64,000 nucleotides of DNA from Desulfobacteraceae bacterium (GTDB taxonomy: Bacteria; Desulfobacterota; Desulfobacteria; Desulfobacterales; Desulfobacteraceae), in NCBI GenBank assembly GCA_016743945.1, contig JADGFI010000003.1, forward strand, positions 248,001 to 312,000, read 5' to 3'. Within the stretch, counting starts at the first letter, position 1. Each line of letters opens with the position of its first letter. Positions 16,703 through 25,668 of this stretch are shown here, piece after piece. The translations under genes were made by a program, and so were the position numbers. The notes beneath the pieces were generated by a model. It ran no database searches. It saw only the letters and a list, made by a program, of their open reading frames with translations, and was not told where the DNA came from.

Positions 16703-19627
16703 TTAAGCAACAAGCCCGCTTATAAACGTCTGGACATATTCTTTCATCTTGGCAAGAATCTTTTCCCCGATCCTTCTGGCCTGCAAGATACTGGGCCGTT
16801 CAGCAAGACATTTGATGACATCTTCCCTTAAAGGTTCCTGCCCGTTGAAAACATAGGCATCAATCAGAGCTTTAAATTGTTCCTGATCCAGCTGTTCATC
16901 TTCACAGATTTTACCAAGGGCAAGGATTTTTTGTTCCTGCCAGAATTTTTCAAATTCTTCCGGGATAGAATCATCATCATCAATTTTAGGAAGATTCTCT
17001 TGGATAAATTTTTTGATCAATTCCCGTTTGCTTCTCAGGGTAATATCCCCGCCTAAAAGATCCATTATGGATTTGTATTGCCGGGTTCGCTCGTGTTGTT
17101 TTGCGCCTTTGAGTTTTGCGATGAGTTTTAAAATATAAGCCACATTAATTTCATCCCGGTGGATGAGTTCCAGTTCAAAATCCACATCATTTAAAATGGA
17201 TACTTTCTCAACCTTGTGATCACTTCTGACCTTATCGTAGATATCCAGATATTTGCTTTTGTAGTCCTCAAAGCGCTGCTCGTTCATGGGCAGATCATCC
17301 CAGTTAAAATCAGAATATGAGGTCAAAATATTTTTCAGACGCATGAGTTCCCGGAACGCCTGGATAAATTTCAGCTGATCTTCTTCACTGATCAAATCAT
17401 CCACGCTTTTTACCGTGGGTGCGATCTTCAGCAATTGAATAAAGGCCTTGGTAAATTGTTGTGCGATCACCTCATAATCCGGCAACAGAATCTTTTCTTT
17501 TGCATCCTTATTTGAAAACAATGCAATGGCTTCATCCGTGGCCTTTTTCAGATTGCGAAAACATAAAATATTCCCGTGGGATTTTGTTTCATTGATGATT
17601 CTGTTTGTGCGGGAAAAGGCCTGAATAAGCCCGTGATAGTTAAGATGCTTATCCACATAGAGTGTGTTTACTTTTTTGGCATCAAAACCTGTTAAAAACA
17701 TATTGACCACCAGCAGAATATCCAGGCGGTCCTTATCCTGGAAACTGTCTTTTTCCCGTTCTTTAAGGCGTTTGCTGATATCTTTTGAATAATTGTCAAA
17801 CAATCTCCCGTCCCGGGTGGAGCAGCTTGTACCATAAAGCGCGTTATAATCGGCGATCATGGCATCCAGCTTTTCCCTGGAGTGGCTGTCCGCAATGCCA
17901 TTGGCTTTGTAAACGCTTTGTTTTTCTGCAACCTTTAAATATTGGAAAGAATCTTCCCCGGCAATATGGCCGTCCGCATCTTTACTCTCTTCATTGGCAC
18001 CATAGGTAAAAATACCGGCAATTCTTAAATCGGTTTCCCCCTTCTTTATCCTATTCTTGAACAGGTCATAATAAGCAATCAAGTTGTCGATGCTGCTCAC
18101 GGCAAAAAGAGCTGAATATGCCCTGTTATGGGTTTTTTGATCGTGATATCGGATCATATAATCCACTATTTTTTCAAGCCGGTCTGGTGAATTTAAGACC
18201 TCTCGGGTATCAATATCCTCAACATCGATATCAATGATGGTGTTCCCCGACTGCCTGTATCGCCCGATATATTCTATCTTAAATTTAAGGACATTTTCAT
18301 CCTTGATGGCATTGACCAGGGTGTATTCATGCAGCCTTTTCCCGAACAGATCCTTGGTGGTGCGCTTGCCCAGGATATTTTTATGGGCATTGTCGGCAAA
18401 TATGGGGGTGCCGGTGAACCCGAACATCTGGTAATTTTCAAAAAAGGAGGTGATCCGTTTATGGGTATCCCCAAACTGGCTGCGGTGGCACTCATCAAAG
18501 ATAAACACCATTGGCTTGTCCTTGAGCCCTTCCATCTGCGTAAGATACTTTTGTTTCTGGATGGCATGGTTCAGCTTCTGGATGGTGGTGACAATCAGCT
18601 TTGTATGTTTGGCTTCGCCTGATTTATCCACATATCGGTCCAGAAACTGGTCGATCAGCACCTTTGTTCGATCTGTTCCGTCCACACTGCCTTTGCGAAA
18701 ACTGTTAAACTCCTTGATGGTCTGGTAATCCAGGTCCTTACGATCCACCACAAACACCACCTTATGAACGCCGGGCATGTCCATGATGATCTGGCTGGCC
18801 TTGAATGAGGTCAGCGTTTTTCCGGAACCTGTGGTGTGCCAGATATAGCCGTTGCCAGCCCTTTCTTGCACGTGAGCGATAATCGCTTCAGTGGCAAAAT
18901 ACTGGTAGGGCCGCAGCACCATCAATATTTTGTAGGTCTCGTTGAGCACAATGTACTGGGCAATCATCTTGCCCAGATGGCCCTGGTTCAAAAAAGAGGC
19001 TGTAAATTTGCTGAGCTCTGTAATATTCCGGTTATGGACATCTGCCCAGAAAAAGGTCTGTTTAAAGGATTGTTTTTTGTTGTTGGCATAGTATTTGGTG
19101 TTCACTCCGTTTGAAATCACAAAAATCTGAACATATTGAAACAGGGCCGTGTTTGCCCAGAAAGAGTGGCGGTGATACCGGTTGACCTGGTTAAATGCCT
19201 CTTTAAGCTCCAGGCCCCGTCGTTTGAGTTCAATCTGGACCAGGGGGATGCCGTTGATCAGAAGCGTCACATCATATCGATTCTTATACACCCCGTCCAT
19301 GGTGATCTGATGGGTGACCTGGAACAGATTTTTGTTCCAGTCATCTGAATTGAAAAAATCGATCCAGACAGACTCACCATTGTCCCGGGTAAACTGAAAC
19401 CGGTCCCGCAGGGTTTTGGCCTTTGCAAACACATTGCCCTTGGACAGGTGATTGGTGACAGTTGCAAACTCTTTGTCAGAAAGCTGTATATTGTTGTATC
19501 TTTCAAGCTGGGTTTTCAGATTGGACAGAAGCGCCTTCTCATCATGAATCGTAACAGCCTCATAATCCAGGGATTTGAGCTGGTCGATTAATTTCTTTTC
19601 TAAGATCGCTTCTGCTTGTCTGCTCAT
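16703..19627 (-). CDS. hsdR: type I restriction enzyme, R (helicase-nuclease) subunit
   Basis: Translocates and cuts unmodified DNA in complex with HsdM and HsdS. The 974-residue protein has an N-terminal PD-(D/E)xK nuclease region with the element QIELKRRG near residue 132. SF2 helicase motifs follow: Walker A TTGSGKT near residue 265, the Walker B box DECHRSQFGDTH near 375, GFTGTPI near 400, and later motifs including FLTGFDAKKVNTLYVDK near 645. The C-terminal part is helical and charged and carries the usual HsdM-contact region. The start overlaps the hsdS stop by four bases (ATGA). The gene appears complete and uninterrupted. It is the last gene of hsdM-hsdS-hsdR; an 80-bp gap then leads to the toxin-antitoxin-like pair in the same direction. 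Confidence 0.95.
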   Translation of the reverse strand: MSRQAEAILEKKLIDQLKSLDYEAVTIHDEKALLSNLKTQLERYNNIQLSDKEFATVTNHLSKGNVFAKAKTLRDRFQFTRDNGESVWIDFFNSDDWNKNLFQVTHQITMDGVYKNRYDVTLLINGIPLVQIELKRRGLELKEAFNQVNRYHRHSFWANTALFQYVQIFVISNGVNTKYYANNKKQSFKQTFFWADVHNRNITELSKFTASFLNQGHLGKMIAQYIVLNETYKILMVLRPYQYFATEAIIAHVQERAGNGYIWHTTGSGKTLTSFKASQIIMDMPGVHKVVFVVDRKDLDYQTIKEFNSFRKGSVDGTDRTKVLIDQFLDRYVDKSGEAKHTKLIVTTIQKLNHAIQKQKYLTQMEGLKDKPMVFIFDECHRSQFGDTHKRITSFFENYQMFGFTGTPIFADNAHKNILGKRTTKDLFGKRLHEYTLVNAIKDENVLKFKIEYIGRYRQSGNTIIDIDVEDIDTREVLNSPDRLEKIVDYMIRYHDQKTHNRAYSALFAVSSIDNLIAYYDLFKNRIKKGETDLRIAGIFTYGANEESKDADGHIAGEDSFQYLKVAEKQSVYKANGIADSHSREKLDAMIADYNALYGTSCSTRDGRLFDNYSKDISKRLKEREKDSFQDKDRLDILLVVNMFLTGFDAKKVNTLYVDKHLNYHGLIQAFSRTNRIINETKSHGNILCFRNLKKATDEAIALFSNKDAKEKILLPDYEVIAQQFTKAFIQLLKIAPTVKSVDDLISEEDQLKFIQAFRELMRLKNILTSYSDFNWDDLPMNEQRFEDYKSKYLDIYDKVRSDHKVEKVSILNDVDFELELIHRDEINVAYILKLIAKLKGAKQHERTRQYKSIMDLLGGDITLRSKRELIKKFIQENLPKIDDDDSIPEEFEKFWQEQKILALGKICEDEQLDQEQFKALIDAYVFNGQEPLREDVIKCLAERPSILQARRIGEKILAKMKEYVQTFISGLVA

Positions 19628-20850
19628 ACGAACATCTTTTGTAATAACCCCTTTTTAAAAGCTTGGGTTTGGGTGAGTTGGGATTGTGCTGCTTGTATTT
19701 TTTTGTCGATGGCTTCTAAAAAAGTGCTTATTTTTCTCTGTTCATTTATAGGTGGCATGAAAAATTTTAATTTCAACAAATCTTTCGTATATATAGCCGC
19801 TACACTAGTCGTACCTGTCGCTAATCTACGCAGTTGCTTTATACCCTCATATGAATTAAACCGATAATTCATAAATACATTATTCTCAAATTTCATATAC
19901 ATTAGATTTGAGTTGTAATAGGCTTTTGATAATTCACATTTCCATATTGCAACTTTGCCGACTAATGCCAGCGTATTCCTAGTGTTAAACAACAGATCAT
20001 TATATTCTATTTTATCTTCAGGATTTATTTCGCTTTCATTAGATATATACTCAACTTTGCTTAAACTTATATTCCCTCTGTTTACATTACCCATTTTAAT
20101 TAATGGGTTTTCTGTTTTAATCTCAGAATTTTGATAATTCCCACCTAACCGATGTTTTATTACGATTTCATTAAACCGCTTCTCTTCCCAATCCGGATAA
20201 TCCTTCCCATTCTCATCTTTAAACCGGATTTCTTGTGAGAAAATCTTTTGCATCACCCCTTTTTTGTATTTCTCAAGCAACTCCTTTTTTCGGGTCAGCT
20301 TCTCGATCTTTTTCTCCACTGCTGAAAGGAATGAGGCTATTTTTTGCTGCTCAAGTAGATCGGGAACTACAACTTTCAACTCTGCAAATGTTTTTTGGCC
20401 AAGGGTTTTATTCCTCCCAGCACCTCCGGGAGACGCTATGCCGAGTAAATGCTTCCCCCTTTTAGTTAGGAAAAAACGATGAATATATTCTATACAGGTC
20501 AAATCTTTTACGGGTCGATACATTGGGAATCGATGTGATGCTATCATTCCGTTTTCAGATGATGTCGTTATCGCAATAGCTTGCTCCCATGCAAAAACAA
20601 TATTTAGTGTGAAAACTTTCTCTTTCACCCAAAAGACTCTTTTATTACCTAAAGCACCACCTGTAACAAACGGTTTATGAAATATTCCTTTCCCGTGAGA
20701 TCGGATTCCAATCTGTTGGTAATCTTTTGTTTCTTTAACATTTACTGGATCCAAATATTTAGTTAACAAGGCTTCAATTTTGAAAATTCCATAATTTTCT
20801 TTGAATTTCGGAAACCGCAACTCAGGAACTAATTTTTCAGCAACCTTCAC
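19624..20850 (-). CDS. hsdS: type I restriction-modification specificity subunit
   Basis: Sets the DNA target of the HsdMSR complex. The 408-residue protein has the standard two-half layout. The first target-recognition domain spans about residues 15-170 and ends with a coiled-coil spacer (EQQKIASFLSAVEKKIEKLTRK-like). The second spans about residues 200-370 and is followed by a second spacer of nearly the same wording (EQRKISTFLEAIDKKI). The two spacer repeats are an internal duplication typical of HsdS. The second recognition domain is visibly more AT-rich than the spacers and flanking genes, consistent with acquisition of a new domain by recombination. ATGA-type overlaps join it to hsdM and hsdR. 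The recognition sequence cannot be predicted from sequence alone. Confidence 0.95.
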   Translation of the reverse strand: MKVAEKLVPELRFPKFKENYGIFKIEALLTKYLDPVNVKETKDYQQIGIRSHGKGIFHKPFVTGGALGNKRVFWVKEKVFTLNIVFAWEQAIAITTSSENGMIASHRFPMYRPVKDLTCIEYIHRFFLTKRGKHLLGIASPGGAGRNKTLGQKTFAELKVVVPDLLEQQKIASFLSAVEKKIEKLTRKKELLEKYKKGVMQKIFSQEIRFKDENGKDYPDWEEKRFNEIVIKHRLGGNYQNSEIKTENPLIKMGNVNRGNISLSKVEYISNESEINPEDKIEYNDLLFNTRNTLALVGKVAIWKCELSKAYYNSNLMYMKFENNVFMNYRFNSYEGIKQLRRLATGTTSVAAIYTKDLLKLKFFMPPINEQRKISTFLEAIDKKIQAAQSQLTQTQAFKKGLLQKMFV

Positions 20851-22430
20851 TTGCCACCACCTTCAAAAACCGGTGCATCAATTCCAAGTTCTTTACAATT
20901 GGCAAGGATCTCTTTATCAATATCAGTCATCTCTGTTTCAAGGCTTTTAAGCTCCGCCACAACCGCTTTCAAATCAACCGGTTCTTCTTCTTCAAAGGTG
21001 TCCACATACCGGGGGATGTTCAGGTTATACTCATTCTCTGCAATTTCATCCATCTGGGCGACATAGCTGTATTTATCTATCGTCTTCCGATCTTTATAGG
21101 TGGTGATAATTTTATCAATATGGTCCGGCAGCAAAAGATTCTGGGTTTTAACTTTTTCAAATTCCCGGCTGGCATCAATAAAAAGAATATTATCGGAATG
21201 GTTTCCCCTGTCTTTTTTCATGACCAGAATACAGGTGGGAATACCGGTGCCGTAAAAGACATTGGCTGGCAGTCCAATCACGGCATCCAGAACATTTTTT
21301 TCTTTGATCAGATGTTTTCGGATATGGCCTTCGGCAGCCCCCCTGAAAAGAACCCCATGGGGCAGGACAACCGCCATCTGCCCGTCATCCGCCAATTGGT
21401 GGACCATGTGCAGGACAAAGGCAAAGTCTGCTTTGCTGGCCGGGGCAAGCTTGCCGAAATCTGAAAACCTATCATCTGTGAGGAAGATGGAGCTGGCGCT
21501 CCATTGGGCTGAAAACGGAGGATTGGCCACAATGGCTTCAAACCGTTCATCCAGATGCTGGGGATGTTCCAGGGTATCTTCATTTTTAATATCAAATTTG
21601 CTGTAATGGACATCATGCATAATGATATTCATGCGGCACAGGTTGAAGGTTGTGGGATTGCTCTCCTGCCCGTAGAAACGGCCCACCTCCTTTACCTCTT
21701 TGGAGACCCGCAACAACAGGGAACCTGACCCGCAGGTGGGGTCATACACGGATTTTAATTTTTCCTTGCCCGTGGTCACCAGTTTTGCCAATACCATGCT
21801 CACCTGCTGGGGGGTGTAAAATTCGCCAGCCTTTTTTCCGGCACCCGAGGCAAATTTGCCGATCAGGTATTCATAGGCATCCCCCAAAACATCCGCCTGG
21901 GTATCTTCCAGCCTGAAGTCGATGTTTTCAAGATGGGCGAGCACTTTCACAATCAGCTCATTTTTTGAGTTCTCTGTTTTCCCAAGCTTGCTGGAGGTCA
22001 GATCCAGATCTTCAAACAGATTGTCAAACTCCTCTTCACTGTCTGTCCCCCTTGTGCTCTGGGCAATATTGGTTAGCACACGGGACAGATCATCCAGAAT
22101 AAACTTGTGTTTTCCATCCCCGTTTCCCCGGTGCGCCATCTGGGAAAACAGTTCCGATGGTTTTAGAAAATAGCCCAGGGTCTCGATGGCAAATTCACGA
22201 ACTTCTTTTAAATATAGTTTTCCTTTATCATCCGACTCATTAACATCAGCATATAAAATCCCATTCGGTTTTAAAATTTTATCCGCATAGGTATGCATCT
22301 TTTCACTCAGATATTTATAAAAAACAAATCCCAAGATATAATCACGAAAATCATCTGCTCCCATTTTTCCACGCAGGGTGTTGGCAATGTTCCAGAGTTG
22401 CTGTTCAAGTTTCAGTTTTTCTGCATTCAT
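20847..22430 (-). CDS. hsdM: type I restriction-modification N6-adenine methyltransferase subunit
   Basis: Methylates adenine in the target chosen by HsdS. The 527-residue protein has an N-terminal helical HsdM domain (DDFRDYILGFVFYKYLSEK near residue 26) and the SAM-binding region GEFYTPQQVSMVLAKLV near 205 with VYDPTCGSGSLLL near 230. The catalytic motif NPPF (NPPFSAQW) lies near 310. All are characteristic of the gamma-type adenine methylase arrangement. The ATG at 22430 lacks an obvious ribosome binding site and is preceded by an AT-rich stretch. It is the first gene of the operon, with 349 bp of noncoding DNA upstream. Confidence 0.95.
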   Translation of the reverse strand: MNAEKLKLEQQLWNIANTLRGKMGADDFRDYILGFVFYKYLSEKMHTYADKILKPNGILYADVNESDDKGKLYLKEVREFAIETLGYFLKPSELFSQMAHRGNGDGKHKFILDDLSRVLTNIAQSTRGTDSEEEFDNLFEDLDLTSSKLGKTENSKNELIVKVLAHLENIDFRLEDTQADVLGDAYEYLIGKFASGAGKKAGEFYTPQQVSMVLAKLVTTGKEKLKSVYDPTCGSGSLLLRVSKEVKEVGRFYGQESNPTTFNLCRMNIIMHDVHYSKFDIKNEDTLEHPQHLDERFEAIVANPPFSAQWSASSIFLTDDRFSDFGKLAPASKADFAFVLHMVHQLADDGQMAVVLPHGVLFRGAAEGHIRKHLIKEKNVLDAVIGLPANVFYGTGIPTCILVMKKDRGNHSDNILFIDASREFEKVKTQNLLLPDHIDKIITTYKDRKTIDKYSYVAQMDEIAENEYNLNIPRYVDTFEEEEPVDLKAVVAELKSLETEMTDIDKEILANCKELGIDAPVFEGGGK

Positions 22431-22779
22431 ATTTTTGTATTAATTTTCAACCTAATGTTTAACTTTTGTATTCAACGCAATTGAGACCATCTAACATCCA
22501 TATTTTCACCTAGGAGTTGTTTGTCCCAAGATCAATAAAAATCATAGTTTAAATTCCACCTCGGACGTGACCACATCCATATCGTGCTACGCCCCTAAAA
22601 TCAATGCATATAGTAAGTTTACATGAATATCTGTTATTCCTGGTCAAACTCTGTTTTCTTAAATAAAAATATGGCACAGATAATCCGTAAGTACGATTTA
22701 CCCCAAAGACGCAGGGATAAAGTCACGGTTATCCAAAGGCGCCAGGCTGGTTGTGGTCAAAAATGATGCCGGGTGTATA
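22431..22779. other. noncoding gap upstream of hsdM
   Basis: About 350 bp between yaiI and hsdM. No convincing gene, tRNA or repeat was found on either strand. The last 60 bp before hsdM are AT-rich and must hold its promoter, but no hexamer pair stands out. Confidence 0.5.
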
Positions 22780-23220
22780 TCAAGACGATAAGAGTTTATT
22801 CAGAGTGTTGGCAAACAGCTGTCGATCCTTTTGATTCATGGGAGGGGGCCCCTGGGTTTCTATTCCAGTTGCGCGGAAGGACTCCATTAAGTCTCTGACG
22901 TATAAACGGGAGGTAATATTTTCCTTTGAGTAAAGCTCTCCTCTGGGGTTAAGCGCCAATCCCCCTTTGTCAATGACCTCTGCGGCCAGGGGGATATCAG
23001 CCGTGATCACCAAATCACCTTCCCTTAGGCGCTTTACGATTTCATCGTCCGCCACATCAAACCCAGATCCCACCCGAAGGAAACGTATAAAGGCTGAGGT
23101 TGGTATTCTAAGGGACTGGTTGGCCACAAGTGTTACCAGGGTATGGGTTCGGTCAGCAGCCCGATACAAGATCTCTTTAATCACAATGGGACAGGCATCT
23201 GCATCCACCCATATATCCAT
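22780..23220 (-). CDS. YaiI/YqxD family (UPF0178, DUF188) protein
   Basis: A 146-residue cytosolic protein of a widespread conserved family without assigned function, distantly related to PIN-type nucleases. The family signatures are clear: [22 protein letters not shown] at the start (written here in part), GFDVADDEI near residue 54, [18 protein letters not shown] near 70, and [12 protein letters not shown] near 90. The conserved aspartates (D4, D6) and the later ITADIPLA fit a PIN-like acidic site; nuclease activity is not established. The ATG at 23220 has AAGGAGAG upstream. It lies between pbpC and the hsd operon on the same strand with its own 65-bp upstream gap. Confidence 0.92.
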   Translation of the reverse strand: MDIWVDADACPIVIKEILYRAADRTHTLVTLVANQSLRIPTSAFIRFLRVGSGFDVADDEIVKRLREGDLVITADIPLAAEVIDKGGLALNPRGELYSKENITSRLYVRDLMESFRATGIETQGPPPMNQKDRQLFANTLNKLLSS

Positions 23221-23285
23221 TCCACTCTCCTTGATTTTATCCTTTTGTTAACAACATCTCTTTTTCGGACATAACAGGACAAAGA

Positions 23286-25667
23286 TCAAGGGGTTTTATA
23301 AGCCGCCCGGGACCCAAGCACTTTAAAGGTCACCATATCACCATTGCCCGATTCATCCATCACCGCCAGTTGATAGGTACCCGGGGCCGGCAATACCATG
23401 GTTTTCAAATGGGTGTGATTTTTTCCATCCCGATTTCCATTTAGGGGATGACCATTTAAAAACCAGTATAACCGCCCCTGGCCGCCCAGGGTCGCAAGAG
23501 GGATCTGGGGCTTTTTTTGTCCCGGCGGGCAGGTCAACAGACTGTCATTGAAAACAGAGGTAATCCGGAGCCGGCTTGCCAGGGGCGCAAGATCAGGACA
23601 TCTGTCAGAGACTGGTGGGATCAGACGGTTTCGCCGCCATTTTGCCGGAAGCCAGGGTTCAGCACTCCGGGGCCACAGGGCAATGGATATTTTTTTTACC
23701 CCGCCGCACAAAGGACCTGCCCGGTTTCCATCGGTATCCACCCAGAAGGTCTGCACCAGGGGGACATAAGAGGATTCACCAGAAGCTGCCCCCCGGGAAC
23801 GGTTTTCTGTCGGGGGAATCTGGTGGTTGAGGATCCATGCCCTGTGGCGCACCTGACAGGCACCGGGCATCTGCGGGTCCTCTGCAAGACCGGAAGGCCA
23901 GCAAATGGTCTGCTGTTTTACTGTGTCCGGCATCCCTTCTCCCGCTGATCCATTTCCGGCCAGGGGCAAACTTTCCAATACCTGTTCCAGAAGGGGGACA
24001 GCTGTCACGGCCCCGTACTGGCCAGGAGACGGGGAACCATCGGGACGCCCCACCCAGACACCGACAATAAAATCGCCCATTATCCCCAGGGCCCAGGCAT
24101 CCCTGAACCCATAGCTGGTTCCGGTTTTCCAGGCCACGGGCAAACCCGCCGACAGCCGGCTGATCCCTTCCCGGCCGGGCAGGGGCCGGGACAACATTTG
24201 CCGGGTGATATAGGCGGCCCCGGGGCTCATGAGATACCGTTCCCGGACAGGATCCGACGGCTTCAGCCGGGGGCGGCCCGCCTGGCCGTCTCTGGCAAGG
24301 GCGGTATACAGGGTAACCAGGGACTCAAGATCCATGCCCATGCCCCCCAGAATCATACTTAAATTGGGGGAACCCGCAAATTTCAGCCTGGCCCCGGTAT
24401 GTTTCAACCGGTCATGGAAGCGCTGGGGACCATAGGCGTCCAATACCTGAACAGCCGGGATATTCAAAGAGTTTCTCAGGGCAGTTGTCACACTGACAGG
24501 TCCTGCAAACCCACCCGAAAAATTTCCCGGCTCATAGGCTTTACCAAACCGAGGGGTATCCAGCACCAGGGAATGGGAATGGATAATTCCCTCGTCAATG
24601 GCCAGCCCGTAAAGAAAGGGTTTAAGGGCAGAGCCGGGGGATCGCAGGGCCTGTACCATATCCACATGCCCTTTTCTTCGTTGACTTGAAAAGTCTGCTG
24701 ACCCGACATAGGCAATCACTTCCAGTGTTCTGTGGTTAACCACAAGAACGGCACCGGATTGGTGTTCCGGAAGGGTGGTCACATAGGATCCCAGAATATC
24801 TGCCGCATGGACCTGAAAATCATAGTCCAGAAAGGTAGGGATCAGGCTCGCCCCGAAGGACTCAGACCGAAGCCGCCGGGATGCCAGGGGGGCCGCCATG
24901 GGGGAATGGAACCGGAAGGCCACCACCGGTTCCTGTTTAGCCGCGACAATTATCTTTTCAGGCCAGACCCTGAACCTTGCCAGCCGGTCCAGAACTTTGT
25001 CCCTGGCAATTCTTGCCCGATCGGGGTGCCGGTCGGGCCGGTATCGGCTGGGGGCCTGGGGAAGAACCGCCAAAAGGGCTGCCTCGGCATGGGTCAGCTC
25101 CAGGGTATCCTTTCCAAGCCAGATGTGGGAGGCGGTTCTCACCCCTTCTATATTGGACCCAAAGGGGGCATGGGTGAGATAGAGATTTAAAATCTGGGCC
25201 TTGGTGAAATGAACTTCCAGTTGAAATGCCCGGAGCATCTGATGTATCTTGCCAGGAATGGTTCGGGTATTGGGAGAAAGAATCCTTGCGACCTGCATGG
25301 TCAGGGTGGAGCCGCCGGAGACCACTCTCCCCTTGACCAGATTCTGGAAGAGGGCCCGGACCATGGCAAAAGGATTTACCCCGGGGTGATAAAAAAACCA
25401 GCGGTCCTCATAGGCGATCAGGGCCTGTAAATACAAAGGGGAAACCTGGTTCACCGAGACCGGATACCGCCACACCCCCGAATCATCGGCAAAGGCCCTA
25501 AGGGGTGTCCCATCCCTTGCGATGACCACGGTTGCCACGGGCCTGTCGGAAACAGACAAAGGAAATGCCTGGTCCAGGGCCAGGAGAACCACTAGCATCA
25601 GAACGGTTGATATCAGGCCCACCAGGATAACCAGATATTTTCCCTTTATCCCCCTGTCCTTCTTCAT
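23286..25667 (-). CDS. pbpC: penicillin-binding protein 1C (transglycosylase-transpeptidase)
   Basis: Bifunctional peptidoglycan synthase anchored in the cytoplasmic membrane. The 793-residue protein has one N-terminal membrane helix (residues about 11-31) and a GT51 transglycosylase domain with catalytic Glu87 in AYEDRWFFYHPGVN and GGSTLTMQVAR near 118. The transpeptidase domain has Ser346-x-x-Lys349 (SPGSALKP) and KTGTS near 525. The C-terminal BiPBP_C-type domain ends near residue 785. The gene starts one base after the stop of the alpha-2-macroglobulin gene, an association well known in bacteria: the macroglobulin is thought to trap host or competitor proteases while PBP1C repairs the wall. 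The acyl-serine and glutamate residues needed for both activities are present. Confidence 0.95.
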   Translation of the reverse strand: MKKDRGIKGKYLVILVGLISTVLMLVVLLALDQAFPLSVSDRPVATVVIARDGTPLRAFADDSGVWRYPVSVNQVSPLYLQALIAYEDRWFFYHPGVNPFAMVRALFQNLVKGRVVSGGSTLTMQVARILSPNTRTIPGKIHQMLRAFQLEVHFTKAQILNLYLTHAPFGSNIEGVRTASHIWLGKDTLELTHAEAALLAVLPQAPSRYRPDRHPDRARIARDKVLDRLARFRVWPEKIIVAAKQEPVVAFRFHSPMAAPLASRRLRSESFGASLIPTFLDYDFQVHAADILGSYVTTLPEHQSGAVLVVNHRTLEVIAYVGSADFSSQRRKGHVDMVQALRSPGSALKPFLYGLAIDEGIIHSHSLVLDTPRFGKAYEPGNFSGGFAGPVSVTTALRNSLNIPAVQVLDAYGPQRFHDRLKHTGARLKFAGSPNLSMILGGMGMDLESLVTLYTALARDGQAGRPRLKPSDPVRERYLMSPGAAYITRQMLSRPLPGREGISRLSAGLPVAWKTGTSYGFRDAWALGIMGDFIVGVWVGRPDGSPSPGQYGAVTAVPLLEQVLESLPLAGNGSAGEGMPDTVKQQTICWPSGLAEDPQMPGACQVRHRAWILNHQIPPTENRSRGAASGESSYVPLVQTFWVDTDGNRAGPLCGGVKKISIALWPRSAEPWLPAKWRRNRLIPPVSDRCPDLAPLASRLRITSVFNDSLLTCPPGQKKPQIPLATLGGQGRLYWFLNGHPLNGNRDGKNHTHLKTMVLPAPGTYQLAVMDESGNGDMVTFKVLGSRAAYKTP

Positions 25668-25668
25668 A

